Assembly: GCA_022826345.1 (NCBI GenBank)
Contig: JAJDVB010000007.1
Coordinates: 1 to 40,093 of the forward strand
Origin: Alphaproteobacteria bacterium
Lineage (GTDB): Bacteria; Pseudomonadota; Alphaproteobacteria; UBA828
Direction of reading: 5' to 3'
Length of the DNA stretch: 40,093 bases
The notes under the pieces are model-generated. The model ran no database searches. It had not been told where the DNA came from and saw only the letters and a program-made list of their open reading frames with translations. Position numbers and translations under genes: made by a program. Shown one piece after another: positions 9,816 to 17,299 of this stretch; position 1 is the stretch's first letter; each line of letters begins with the position of its first letter.

Positions 9816-10043
9816 ATGCCGAAGCTGAACGACACCTTCGCGAGGCGCGCAGAGTTCACGAGCGGGCGTCAGGTGCGGCATTGGGATACCGAGATCAAGG
9901 GCCTCGGGCTGTTCGTCGGCAAGACCAAGAAAACGTGGTACTACCAATACGACGTTCGCTCGAAGACGCGGTGCGAGCGCATCGGCGCATATCCTGACGT
10001 GCCGGCGAAGGCCGCGCGTGAACGTGCGCTCGCAATCAGGCTA
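9816..10043 (+). pseudogene. Tyrosine integrase, N-terminal fragment (split by IS630)
   Basis: The fragment encodes the arm-DNA-binding (DUF4102-type) start of a P4-like integrase: about 75 residues with RQVRHWDTEIKGLGLFV, then TWYYQYDVRSKTRCERIGAYPDVPAKAARERA. The ATG at 9816 has GGAG at 9805-9808. An IS630 element interrupts it at 10042-10043. If the IS is removed the frame continues at 11258-11310 for about 15 more residues (ARSSGDRKRVTVTDRF) and then stops just before an IS3 end. The catalytic domain (Arg, His, Tyr) is absent, so the island can no longer excise itself with this enzyme. Confidence 0.8.
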
Positions 10044-11198
10044 GTGTCCTGATTCTGAAGTTTTGATGATTTCCTTCTGACGTTCGGCGGTATCGAGCGT
10101 CCGCAGACAGAAGCGTCTGATGGTGGCGAGGATGTCGTCGGCGGACTTGGTCCATCTGAACGGTCGTGGGTTGGCATTGACGGTGTCGATGTAGTTGCGG
10201 ATGGCCTGCTCGAGTTCCTGTGTCGAGCGATGAGCCCCGCGCCTGAGCTGCTTCTCGGTCAAGAGCGCGAAGAAGCGCTCGACCTGGTTGAGCCAGGAGG
10301 CGCCGGTGGGCGTGAAGTGGACATGCCAGCGCGGATGGCCGGCCAGCCAGCGCTGGACGGCAGGGGTCTTGTGGGTTGCGTAGTTGTCCATCACCAGATG
10401 GATGTCGAGGTCGTCGGGGACCCGGGTCTCCAGTGTGCGCAGGAACTTGAGGAACTCGCGGCTGCGGTGGCGCGCAAAGCACTGGCCGATGATCTCGCCG
10501 GTGGCGACGTCCAGCGCCGCGAACAGCGTCGTGGTGCCGTGGCGCATGTAGTCATGGGTGCGCCGCTCGACCTGGCCGGGCCGCATGGGCAGCAGCGGCT
10601 GGGAGCGATCCAGAGCCTGGATCTGGATTCGCATGTTCGCTCGGACCAGTGGCGCTCCATGCTCACTCTCGTCGACGCAGAGCACCAGCCCGCGCTCCGG
10701 CGGGTCGAGGTAGAGACCTACGATGTCGCGCAGCTTGTCGACGAACAGCGGGTCCGTCGACAGCTTGAAGGTCTCCGCGCGATGCGGCCGTAGGCCAAAG
10801 GCCTGCCAGATGCGGTGGATCGTGGACGGCGCATGACCCACCGCACGGGCCATCGAGCGCAGGCTCCAATGGGTGCCGTCAGGCGGCGTCTCCTCCAGCG
10901 TGCGGGTGACGATCTCGGCGATCTCCTCGTCGCCGATCCTGCGCGGCGCCCCCGAACGTGGCTCGTCGTAGAGCCCGTCGAGCCCGCGCTCGGCAAACCG
11001 CCGGCGCCACTTGCCGACCGTCGTCGCGTCGCTTCCCACAAGCCCAACGATCGCCTTGTTCTCCAGTCCGTCCGCCGCCGCCAGAACAATCCGTGCCCGC
11101 CGCGCCAGCCCCTGGGCCGTCTTGCGCCGCCGCGCCAAACCCTCAAGCTCACGCCGTTCCGCTTCCGACAAGGTGATCGCTACCGCTGCTCTGCCCAC
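10041..11198 (-). CDS. IS630-family transposase
   Basis: This 385-residue transposase has an N-terminal helix-turn-helix region ([21 protein letters not shown]) and a DDE catalytic core. The first Asp is in [10 protein letters not shown], the second in [11 protein letters not shown] and the Glu in [14 protein letters not shown]. All three catalytic residues and the family spacing are present, so it may be active. The stop codon TAG is not inside the element: it is made from the duplicated TA plus the next host base, so termination depends on the insertion site being CTAG. Confidence 0.9.
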   Translation of the reverse strand: MGRAAVAITLSEAERRELEGLARRRKTAQGLARRARIVLAAADGLENKAIVGLVGSDATTVGKWRRRFAERGLDGLYDEPRSGAPRRIGDEEIAEIVTRTLEETPPDGTHWSLRSMARAVGHAPSTIHRIWQAFGLRPHRAETFKLSTDPLFVDKLRDIVGLYLDPPERGLVLCVDESEHGAPLVRANMRIQIQALDRSQPLLPMRPGQVERRTHDYMRHGTTTLFAALDVATGEIIGQCFARHRSREFLKFLRTLETRVPDDLDIHLVMDNYATHKTPAVQRWLAGHPRWHVHFTPTGASWLNQVERFFALLTEKQLRRGAHRSTQELEQAIRNYIDTVNANPRPFRWTKSADDILATIRRFCLRTLDTAERQKEIIKTSESGH

Positions 11199-11259
11199 CG
11201 GTCATCCCTCCAATGAAACCGATGAATATATTCTAATAAACTTCTCGATCAGAACACTA
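10042..11259 (-). mobile_element. IS630-family insertion sequence, apparently intact
   Basis: Terminal inverted repeats are visible. The left end reads GTGTCCTGATTCTGAAGTTT from 10044 and the right end, read inward on the minus strand, GTGTTCTGATCGAGAAGTTT from 11257. A TA dinucleotide flanks each end (10042-10043 and 11258-11259), the target duplication typical of the family, within CTAG at both sides. The element is about 1.2 kb and carries one transposase gene. Joining the flanks restores an open integrase frame. Confidence 0.85.
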
Positions 11260-11396
11260 GCCCGCAGCTCCGGCGACCGCAAGCGCGTCACCGTCACTGA
11301 CCGTTTTTGACCATGTCCTGGAGTGGGCCCCTGGTGCCGGACAGTTTGATTGAAATGATTTGACCGGCGCGCCGGGCATTCGAAGGATCGACGCCC

Positions 11397-11756
11397 ATGG
11401 CCCAGCACCGAACCCACCGCACCCACAGCATCGCCTTCAAGCGCCAGGTTGTTGAGGAGTATCTCGCCGGCGAGACCCTCCACGGCCTGGCCCGCCGCCA
11501 CGACTTGTCGCGGACCCTGATCAGGATCTGGGTCGACAAATACGAGGCCGGCGCCTTCGACGAGGACACTGCGGCAGCCAGCATGATCCAGGAATACGAG
11601 GCCCGGATCGCGGCGCTCGAGCGCCTTGTTGGCAAGCAGGCCCTGGAGCTCGAGTTTCTAAAGGGGGCGCAACTGCAAGGACGGCCGCCGAGAAGCGCGC
11701 CCATGTCCGTCATCACCGGCCCGAAGGCCTCTCCGTCGCCGAAGGATGCCGACTGA
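11397..11756 (+). CDS. IS3-family transposase OrfA (helix-turn-helix subunit)
   Basis: The 119 residues begin with the HTH_Tnp_1 fold (THSIAFKRQVVEEYLAGE, then LARRHDLSRTLIRIWVDKYE). A leucine-rich coiled-coil follows (EARIAALERLVGKQALELEFLKGA), as in IS3/IS911 OrfA. It provides sequence-specific binding to the IS ends. Its stop overlaps the first ATG of OrfB, and OrfB homology in the other frame extends back to about 11680 (TAAEKRAHVRHHRPEG). A programmed frameshift to an OrfAB fusion is therefore expected, though I see no obvious A-rich slippery heptamer. Confidence 0.85.
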   Translation: MAQHRTHRTHSIAFKRQVVEEYLAGETLHGLARRHDLSRTLIRIWVDKYEAGAFDEDTAAASMIQEYEARIAALERLVGKQALELEFLKGAQLQGRPPRSAPMSVITGPKASPSPKDAD

Positions 11757-12289
11757 TGGGGATGGCGCGCTCCACCTACTACGACGAGCCGAAGGGTTCT
11801 GCCGACAACACCGCCCTGGTCGAGGCCATGCACGCGATCAAGGATGAGTTCGAGGCCTACGGCTGGCGGCGCATGCAGGCAGCACTCAGGCATCAGGGTT
11901 GGGTCGTGAACCACAAGAAGGTCAAGCGCCTGATGCGCGAGCACGCCTTGCATCCGCCGCGCAGACGCCGCTTCGTCGCCACCACCGACAGCAACCACGA
12001 CGAGCCCATCTTCCCGGACCGCTCCAGGGACTGCGAGATCGGTGGCCCGAACCAGCTCTGGGTCGCCGATCTGACTTACATTGCCATTCTCGGCGGCTTC
12101 GTCTACCTGGCCGCGATCATGGATGCATGGTCGCGCCGCATCGTGGGCTACGCGCTCGGCCGGCGGATCGATGCACGGCTGACGCTTGCGGCACTCACGG
12201 CGGCGATCGAGGGCCGCAACCCGCCACCCGGATGCATCCATCACTCGGACAGTGAATATGTGCGGGCCGGTTCCCTCGGGATGACCTGA
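11756..12289 (+). pseudogene. IS3-family transposase OrfB, truncated after the second catalytic Asp
   Basis: About 177 residues of the integrase-like rve core remain. The first Asp is in LWVADLTYIAILGGF and the second in CIHHSDSEY. After HHSD the protein should continue about 100 residues and include the catalytic Glu. Instead it runs into VRAGSLGMT and a stop. The catalytic triad is incomplete, so the protein should be inactive. The break is at about 12250. Confidence 0.85.
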
Positions 12290-12455
12290 CCCGCACAGCG
12301 ATAGACGCATCTAGGCTGACAGGGCCGGCCGGCCCCGGGTGGCTTGACCCACACTCTGACCCAACTTCAACAGTGCGAATCCAAAGTATTCGATAGCTCA
12401 ATAGGTTATGCCGGCGGCGCCGGGTGTCTCCACTACATTTCGGGGGTGTGAAGGT

Positions 12456-14108
12456 TCAGGCGGGGTGTTCGCGCCAGTTGGGCGGAAGCGCGATGCCGGC
12501 GGCCTGGAAGACGCGTCCGAGCTGTCCCTCGACGTGCGTGCGCGTGGTGACCCGCTCGCCGTCCTTCTCGATCGTTGCTTCCTGCAGACGGTCGAGATTG
12601 CGAAGCAGATCGTCCCATTCGACGCTGACTTCGTGGGATCGGCAGAGGTCGGCCAGCTCCTTCTGCAGCACCAGCGCCAGGAAGGAGCAGAAGACGTGGC
12701 CCCGGATCGCCGCGTCGCAGGAGTGGTAGATCGGGCGCGTGCGCAGCTGCACCTTCGCCCGCTTGAACAGATCCTCCACCAGGAGCAACTCCCTGTACCT
12801 GAGCACCGCATTGAGCGGCGTCATCCGAGCGTTGGTCCGCAGCACGAAGATGCCGTCGAAGCGGGCCTCCTCGGCCAGCTTGCCGGCGTCGATCTCGAAC
12901 GCCTTACCCGTGCCCGTCCTGCGCAGGTAGCGGCGGTGGCCGGCGTTGCCGATCAGCGCCTTGTCGCCGCCTGAGAGCCGCTTCTCAAGACTGGCCACGA
13001 TCGTCTGGCGGTCGGCCCGGTCCTTCTCGGCCTCCGCCTCGTTGCGGCACACGATGTAGCGCGCCCCACCCGCCGTGACCTCCTTCACGAACAGCTGGGT
13101 CTCGCCGCGGCCGCGCATGCCCGGACCTGATCCGGGTATCAGCAGCGGCACAAACGGCATCTCGTTCTTCAGCACAATTTCGCGGATCACCGCCGTGCCC
13201 CGCTCGCGCCCGCCAAGGATGTAGTCCAGGCCGCGCTCCTCCAAAGCCGCGATCGTCGCCGCCGAGATCATGCCCCGGTCCGCCACAACGCACACACGGC
13301 CGATGCCGAAGCGCTTGCGCAGACGATCGACCACCGGCAACAGCACCGTCATGTCAGCGACATTCCCCGCCAGCATCTCGGTGCATACCGGACGGCCCTC
13401 GCCGTCGAGCACCACCGCCAGCACCATCTGCCGCAGGTCAGGGCGGTGGTCCTTGGAATGGCCGTGCGCCCCCGGGCTGTCGCCGCCCGCGCCGTGGAAC
13501 GACAAGGTGGTGGTGTCTATGAAGAGCAGCGACAGGTCGGTGAAGAGATCCCGCCGACGCTCGAACAGACGTTCCTCGATCTCGTCCTTCACGCAGCGCG
13601 GCGCGAGATCGCCCTCTGCGGCCGGCTCAAGTTCCTCGCCCAGCCAGGCCATCGCCCGATAGAGATGGTGCAGGCGCAGATCATCGATCTCCGGGATGGC
13701 GTAGTCGCTCATCCACTTCTCGCACGAGCGGTCCGAGCCGGAGACGAATAGACGGTGCAGGACGCTGACGAAGACCGCCCGCTCGAGGGTGAACTCGAAG
13801 CCGCGGCCATCCAGCAGCTCGTTCACCACCGCGCCCAGCCCCAGCCGCTCCCACAGCCGTCCGAACAAGGGCGGCCCGCCGATGCGGATGCAGGCGAGAC
13901 CGTCGGCTTCCATGTCGTTCAGCACTATCGCCCGCTCGGAATGGCGCGCCAGCGAAGCGATCAGCCGGTCGAGCTCGCCGCTGGCGTGCAGCACGTCCTT
14001 GCGGCCGAGCGCGCGGATGGTGCGCTGGCGTACTCGCTTTCCCTCGCGGACGCTCTCGACGAGGTAGAGATATCGGTGCCCTCGGGCGACCTTTTCACAG
14101 ACGAACAC
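12456..14108 (-). CDS. IS1634-family (IS4-like) transposase
   Basis: I start at GTG 14108, which gives FVCEKVARGHRYLYLVESVREGKRVRQRT, the usual N-terminus of the family. The longer open frame reads back into the neighbouring IS1-like element and is an artefact of insertion. The DDE core is visible: Asp in LLFIDTTTLSFHG, Asp in VCVVADRGMISAATIA, and Glu in LLLVEDLFKRAK. The C-terminal family block RPIYHSCDAAIRGHVFCSFLALVL follows. At about 550 residues it is full length. The IS1-like insertion sits about 50 bp upstream of its start and has probably displaced its promoter. Confidence 0.85.
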   Translation of the reverse strand: MFVCEKVARGHRYLYLVESVREGKRVRQRTIRALGRKDVLHASGELDRLIASLARHSERAIVLNDMEADGLACIRIGGPPLFGRLWERLGLGAVVNELLDGRGFEFTLERAVFVSVLHRLFVSGSDRSCEKWMSDYAIPEIDDLRLHHLYRAMAWLGEELEPAAEGDLAPRCVKDEIEERLFERRRDLFTDLSLLFIDTTTLSFHGAGGDSPGAHGHSKDHRPDLRQMVLAVVLDGEGRPVCTEMLAGNVADMTVLLPVVDRLRKRFGIGRVCVVADRGMISAATIAALEERGLDYILGGRERGTAVIREIVLKNEMPFVPLLIPGSGPGMRGRGETQLFVKEVTAGGARYIVCRNEAEAEKDRADRQTIVASLEKRLSGGDKALIGNAGHRRYLRRTGTGKAFEIDAGKLAEEARFDGIFVLRTNARMTPLNAVLRYRELLLVEDLFKRAKVQLRTRPIYHSCDAAIRGHVFCSFLALVLQKELADLCRSHEVSVEWDDLLRNLDRLQEATIEKDGERVTTRTHVEGQLGRVFQAAGIALPPNWREHPA

Positions 14109-14148
14109 AGAGATGTTGTGTATGGAACTGACGCGAATATCAAGCAAG

Positions 14149-14177
14149 TCCACCCTACGGTAGTGGGTCAGTTTGAA
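14149..14177. repeat. Left terminus of IS1-like transposon: target copy plus inverted repeat
   Basis: TCCACCCTAC (14149-14158) is the left copy of the target repeat. GG plus TAGTGGGTCAGTTTGAA (14159-14177) is the left inverted repeat. The last codons of the minus-strand transposase lie within this terminus, since its stop is at 14168. Confidence 0.75.
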
Positions 14178-15058
14178 ATTGCCCGCTTGCGATAGGTGGC
14201 CGGGCGCTTCGGCTTCGGGGCCGCTTCGTCCACCAGCCGCACGATGTCTTCGATGTCCCACAGCCGATCCGTCACGCCAGCGGCCATCGCGGGACTGATT
14301 CCGTCGAGGCTCTTATGCTGACGGCAGAAGTTGTAGAACATGAAGTGCAGCGCGACGCTGTGAACGTGGTTCTCGATCTTCTTCGAGAACGCATTGGTCA
14401 GTCGCGTGAATCTACGCATCGACATCCGCATGGTCAGGTTGTTGCGCTCCGCGTAGCTGGTCGAGACGTGCGCGGGGTCCGGGCTGCCCTCGATCCGCCG
14501 CTTACGAATGCCAGTACATTCGGCCGGGCTGTAGCGCTTCTCTGACGACACGCCACCTTCCCCGCCGTACAGCTTCACCAGCATGGCGTAATCGACATCG
14601 CCGCCGAACGCTCCCTCGACGGCTTCCAAGTAAGCCTTGTGGCCGTCGCTGGTCAGTTGCACCCGATTCGCCAACCGGCCACGCAGATCGTCCATGAAGT
14701 CGATAGCGGTCTCGCCTGAGCGATCCCCAACCCGCCAAGACGGCACCAGCTTGGTCTCAGCGTCGATTGCAGTCCACGTCCATACGTCGCCAGCGTCGGC
14801 CGGCGCGGCCTTCGCGCGGGCCACGTTCGCAGCCTTGCTGTAGACGAAGCTCCAAACCTCATCGACCTGGATGCGATGGCACGGCAAATCGCGGAGCACT
14901 TCGTCTTGGCACGCTGCACATGCCTTACCGGCATCGACCATGAGCTTCATGACCGTGTTCTTGCTCACGTCCGCCGTGCGGGCCGTGGAGCGGATGCTCA
15001 TGCCCTCAACGAGGCAGCGGAGGATCAGGGTGCGGGTCTTCGTGCCGAGCTTGTTCAT
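14168..15058 (-). CDS. IS1-family transposase (DDEK)
   Basis: This 296-residue transposase has an N-terminal helix-turn-helix (MSIRSTARTADVSKNTVMKLMVDAG) with a CAAC zinc-like pair, then a DDE core. The first Asp is in HRIQVDEVWSFVYSK, the second in VQLTSDGHKAYL and the Glu in STSYAERNNLTMRMSMRRFTR. The C-terminal HSVALHFMFYNFCRQHKSLDGISPAMAAGVTDRLW blocks (separate motifs run together) are typical of the long single-ORF IS1 subgroup in alphaproteobacteria. It looks intact. It points outward, toward the left inverted repeat, divergent from the passenger operon. Confidence 0.85.
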   Translation of the reverse strand: MNKLGTKTRTLILRCLVEGMSIRSTARTADVSKNTVMKLMVDAGKACAACQDEVLRDLPCHRIQVDEVWSFVYSKAANVARAKAAPADAGDVWTWTAIDAETKLVPSWRVGDRSGETAIDFMDDLRGRLANRVQLTSDGHKAYLEAVEGAFGGDVDYAMLVKLYGGEGGVSSEKRYSPAECTGIRKRRIEGSPDPAHVSTSYAERNNLTMRMSMRRFTRLTNAFSKKIENHVHSVALHFMFYNFCRQHKSLDGISPAMAAGVTDRLWDIEDIVRLVDEAAPKPKRPATYRKRAISN

Positions 15059-15129
15059 GCCGACAATCTAAGGAACCGAGCAGCGTAAGTCAAGCATTTT
15101 TGGTCAGTTTGCATTATGGCGCAAGTTTG

Positions 15130-15158
15130 TTGACAGACGATGTGCGGGAAGATACAAG
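15130..15158 (+). promoter_or_regulatory. Probable promoter of the XRE/ImmA passenger operon
   Basis: TTGACA at 15130-15135 is a perfect -35. With 17 bp spacing the -10 would be TACAAG (15153-15158), which is weak; GATACA at 15151-15156 is the alternative with 15 bp spacing. The ATG of the XRE/ImmA gene is only about 10 nt further on, so the leader would be very short or leaderless. Confidence 0.45.
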
Positions 15159-15167
15159 AGGCGCACG

Positions 15168-16310
15168 ATGCAGGAACACACAAAACCCGGCGAGTTGATC
15201 GAAGAGCTTCTGAATGGCAGAGGTTGGACCAAGCGCAGCTTGGCAATCGTTCTCGAAAAGGGCGAGTCGACGGTCAACAAGATCATCTCTGGGAAGAGCA
15301 CGGTGACCACCGAGGTTGCTTTGGCGCTGGAGGATGTGTTCGGCGTCGATGCGGAGAGATTCCTTGAACTTCAAAGAACATATGACCTCGCAGTGGCGCG
15401 CATCTCAGCAAAACCAGACCGTAGCCGCGCGACGCGCGCGGCGCTTTTCGGAGACCTGCCAATTTCAGCTATGGTCAAACGTGGATGGCTCGGCACCGCT
15501 GACTCAAAGGACCTAACCGAAGTATCGGCAGAACTCGTAAAATTCTTTGGCGTGTCGTCGTTGGATGAGATTGAAATCCTGCCCCATGCGGCCCGAAAGA
15601 CCGCCGTTAGCTCGGCCCCAACACCTGCCCAGCTGGCATGGCTCTACCGGGTGAGAGCGATCGCGGGAGAGCAGATTGTCGGAAAGTTCTCGAAACGCGG
15701 GCTGGATAAAGCAATCGGCCTCCTTCATACCCTTACCATAGCCCCGGAAGAAGCTCGAAAAGTGCCCCGCATTTTGGCCGAAGCCGGGGTGAGGTTAGTA
15801 ATTGTTGAGACTCTTCCTGCGGCAAAAATCGACGGTGTTTGCTTCTGGCTCGCGGCTCGTGCCCCCGTAGTTGGGCTTTCGATGCGGCATGATCGCATCG
15901 ATAATTTTTGGTTTGTGCTGCGACATGAGCTGGAGCACGTTCGCTTAGAGCACGGGCGCACTGAAATCATGCTGGATACTGAGCTGGAAGGCGAGCGCGC
16001 CGGAACTGACCCCGGTATCGCAGAGGAAGAGCGTGCCGCAAATTCAGCAGCGCAAGATTTCTGTGTCCCTAAACAGGAAATGGAAGCCTTCATTGCACGT
16101 AAGGCTCCGCTCTTCTCCGAACGAGACCTCCGGGGCTTTGCAAAGATCGTCAAGGTGCATCCGGGGATTGTCGCTGGCCAGTTGCAGCATCTGACTGGCC
16201 GCTTTGACCGTTTTCGGAACCATCTTGTCAAAATCCGGTCGCATGTCGTACCCGGCGCAGCAGTCGATGGGTGGGGTGATGTCTACCCTATCGGCACACA
16301 GGAGGACTGA
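15168..16310 (+). CDS. XRE-family regulator fused to ImmA/IrrE-type metallopeptidase
   Basis: In this 380-residue two-domain protein, residues 1-70 form a HigA-like helix-turn-helix (WTKRSLAIVLEKGESTVNKIISGKSTVTTEVA, two adjoining helices). The C-terminal part holds the zinc peptidase motif HELEH (253-257) in FVLRHELEHVRLEHG, and a downstream EERAANSAAQDFCVP that supplies the third ligand in this family. Related proteins cleave a repressor (ImmA) or act as the antitoxin of a two-gene module. GC content and base use are lower than the flanking core genes. The next gene overlaps its stop (TGATG), so they form one operon. Confidence 0.8.
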   Translation: MQEHTKPGELIEELLNGRGWTKRSLAIVLEKGESTVNKIISGKSTVTTEVALALEDVFGVDAERFLELQRTYDLAVARISAKPDRSRATRAALFGDLPISAMVKRGWLGTADSKDLTEVSAELVKFFGVSSLDEIEILPHAARKTAVSSAPTPAQLAWLYRVRAIAGEQIVGKFSKRGLDKAIGLLHTLTIAPEEARKVPRILAEAGVRLVIVETLPAAKIDGVCFWLAARAPVVGLSMRHDRIDNFWFVLRHELEHVRLEHGRTEIMLDTELEGERAGTDPGIAEEERAANSAAQDFCVPKQEMEAFIARKAPLFSERDLRGFAKIVKVHPGIVAGQLQHLTGRFDRFRNHLVKIRSHVVPGAAVDGWGDVYPIGTQED

Positions 16311-16804
16311 TGTCCCGAATTGCTGAAATGCAGAGGTTTATCCGGTACTGGAAAGAGACCACCGGCGAAACCGAGGTTGACATGGTGAAGGTGGCGAGAC
16401 TCGCCTTGAAGATGGGCTGGAGCGCTCCGCCGGAAATTTCTCGTGAAGAACGGCTCGCGAAACAGTTCAAGCGCGCTGCGCGCCAGGATATCCGCCATGA
16501 CAGGAAAGCAGGCCGTGCGTACCGAGGCTATCACGCGGTACCCAAGGCGGACGACGGTGGACGGCAGGCAAGCTTCGCGTTCATCGACATTGACGATCCA
16601 AGCACCAAGCCCGACCGTTTCCGCAAAGCGTGCGTTCTTCGTCGCGAGCAAGCCGTTGATGATATGACCCAATTGAGACTCGACCAACTTCATTGGAACG
16701 ATAACCGTCCCGAAGAGCAGCGAGTGGATGTCCTTCCTGCTGACCTCGAAATGGACGTTGAAATCCGCTTGGCCTCAATGGACGACGAGGACGCTGCGGC
16801 CTAG
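16310..16804 (+). CDS. Uncharacterised partner of the XRE/ImmA protein
   Basis: This 164-residue soluble protein starts on the A of the preceding TGA, a tight translational coupling. The N-terminal half is helical and basic (RFIRYWKETTGETEVDMVKVARLALKMGW, then EERLAKQFKRAARQDIRHDRKAGRAYRGYH). The C-terminal half is acidic and ends DDEDAAA. I do not recognise a family. Its position suggests it is the toxin, substrate or effector controlled by the metallopeptidase, but no catalytic motif is visible. Its end overlaps the convergent small gene by 4 nt. Confidence 0.65.
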   Translation: MSRIAEMQRFIRYWKETTGETEVDMVKVARLALKMGWSAPPEISREERLAKQFKRAARQDIRHDRKAGRAYRGYHAVPKADDGGRQASFAFIDIDDPSTKPDRFRKACVLRREQAVDDMTQLRLDQLHWNDNRPEEQRVDVLPADLEMDVEIRLASMDDEDAAA

Positions 16805-17025
16805 TCGTCCTTTCTCCAGCGTGCTTGTGCAGCTATCGAAGCAATCCGGGATCGCTCTTCTGGCGTTAGAGCTGCAGCGCGCGCAGGACCGCCCTTCTTG
16901 CCCGCCTTGGATGCCCGCAACTCGGTAAGTGAATGATTCGGCTCCGGCCCCGCTTCACCCGTCGCCACGTCCACGATGAGCTTGGCGAGCTGGTTGGTGT
17001 CGCGGGGGCGCTTGGCTCTAGCCAT
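16801..17025 (-). CDS. Small basic protein with GGxARAAxLTPEERSRIA motif
   Basis: The protein has 74 residues. MARAKRPRDTNQLAKLIVDVATGE is followed by KAGKKGGPARAAALTPEERSRIASIAAQARW, an N-terminal anchor and C-terminal basic helix seen in many small uncharacterised proteobacterial proteins. The ATG at 17025 is preferred over a longer frame that would start in the transposon's inverted repeat. Nucleic-acid binding is plausible from charge and from the AARARW-like tail, but is unproven. It lies at the right end of the transposon, convergent with the operon. Confidence 0.6.
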   Translation of the reverse strand: MARAKRPRDTNQLAKLIVDVATGEAGPEPNHSLTELRASKAGKKGGPARAAALTPEERSRIASIAAQARWRKDD

Positions 17026-17082
17026 GCCTTGAATATGGCATGCCCGCCGTCCGCGTGCCAGCTTGGCGGGGGAGCAGGTATG

Positions 17083-17109
17083 TTCAAACTGACCCACTAT
17101 CCACCCTAC
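17083..17109. repeat. Right terminus of IS1-like transposon: inverted repeat plus target copy
   Basis: TTCAAACTGACCCACTA (17083-17099) is the exact reverse complement of 14161-14177. TCCACCCTAC follows at 17100-17109 and matches the sequence just before the left end. Confidence 0.75.
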
Positions 17110-17215
17110 ATGGCGAAAATGTTTTCACTACACATTTCGCGATTCGATGAAATCAACTCCCGGTATTGAGCGATTTCAGCGACTTACCGGACCAGACCCC
17201 TCTCAAATCGGGCGG

Positions 17216-17299
17216 TTACTGTTCAAGTTGGGTCAGAACGCTCTCGGCAGCGCCCTTTGTCATCTCGGCGAGGATCGTGTCCCGAGCCGTGGTGTAAGA
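17216..17299 (-). pseudogene. C-terminal remnant of an unidentified gene
   Basis: One minus-strand frame gives SYTTARDTILAEMTKGAAESVLTQLEQ (27 residues, read as two adjoining pieces) and a TAA stop at 17216-17218. It reads like a real helical C-terminus cut off by the IS256 insertion, but no family can be named. The last codons coincide with the 20-bp sequence that recurs inverted at 12355-12374, so it may instead be the end of an insertion sequence. Confidence 0.25.

Larger units (their letters stand above)
11314..12290 (+). mobile_element. IS3-family insertion sequence, 3'-truncated
   Basis: The left end is probably near 11314, where TGTCCTGGAGTGGGCCCCTG begins; this is typical TG-starting IS3 end sequence. 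Two overlapping transposase frames follow. The second frame loses homology shortly after its HHSD motif, so the right end is missing. From 12290 to about 12354 there is unassigned sequence, including a perfect 14-bp palindrome (GGGCCGGCCGGCCC, 12322-12335). No matching right inverted repeat or target duplication can be seen. Confidence 0.65.
14159..17101. mobile_element. IS1-like transposon carrying an XRE/ImmA operon (2.9 kb)
   Basis: The ends are a 17-bp perfect inverted repeat: TAGTGGGTCAGTTTGAA at 14161-14177 and TTCAAACTGACCCACTA at 17083-17099, with GG/CC just outside. TCCACCCTAC flanks both ends (14149-14158 and 17100-17109). Allowing for the terminal bases, this fits a 7-8 bp target duplication, near the size usual for IS1. 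Inside are an IS1-family transposase on the minus strand and three passenger genes (15168-17025). Removing the element rejoins the upstream region of the IS1634-type transposase. Confidence 0.8.
12355..17237 (-). mobile_element. IS1634-type insertion sequence, interrupted by an IS1-like transposon
   Basis: The outer element carries an intact 550-residue transposase at 12456-14108. Its upstream region is split by the IS1-like insertion at 14159-17101. Its ends are not certain. One candidate pair is TCTGACCCAACTTCAACAGT at 12355-12374 and its near-perfect reverse complement at 17218-17237 (19 of 20). A weaker pair starts at GTGT 12424 and at 17133 read inward, sharing ACATTT. The coordinates given use the first pair. 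No target duplication is clear. Confidence 0.5.

Noticed and set aside
14108..14261. N-terminal extension of the IS1634-type transposase
   Set aside because: The extra 51 residues read through the target repeat and terminus of the inserted IS1-like transposon, so they are an artefact of the insertion.
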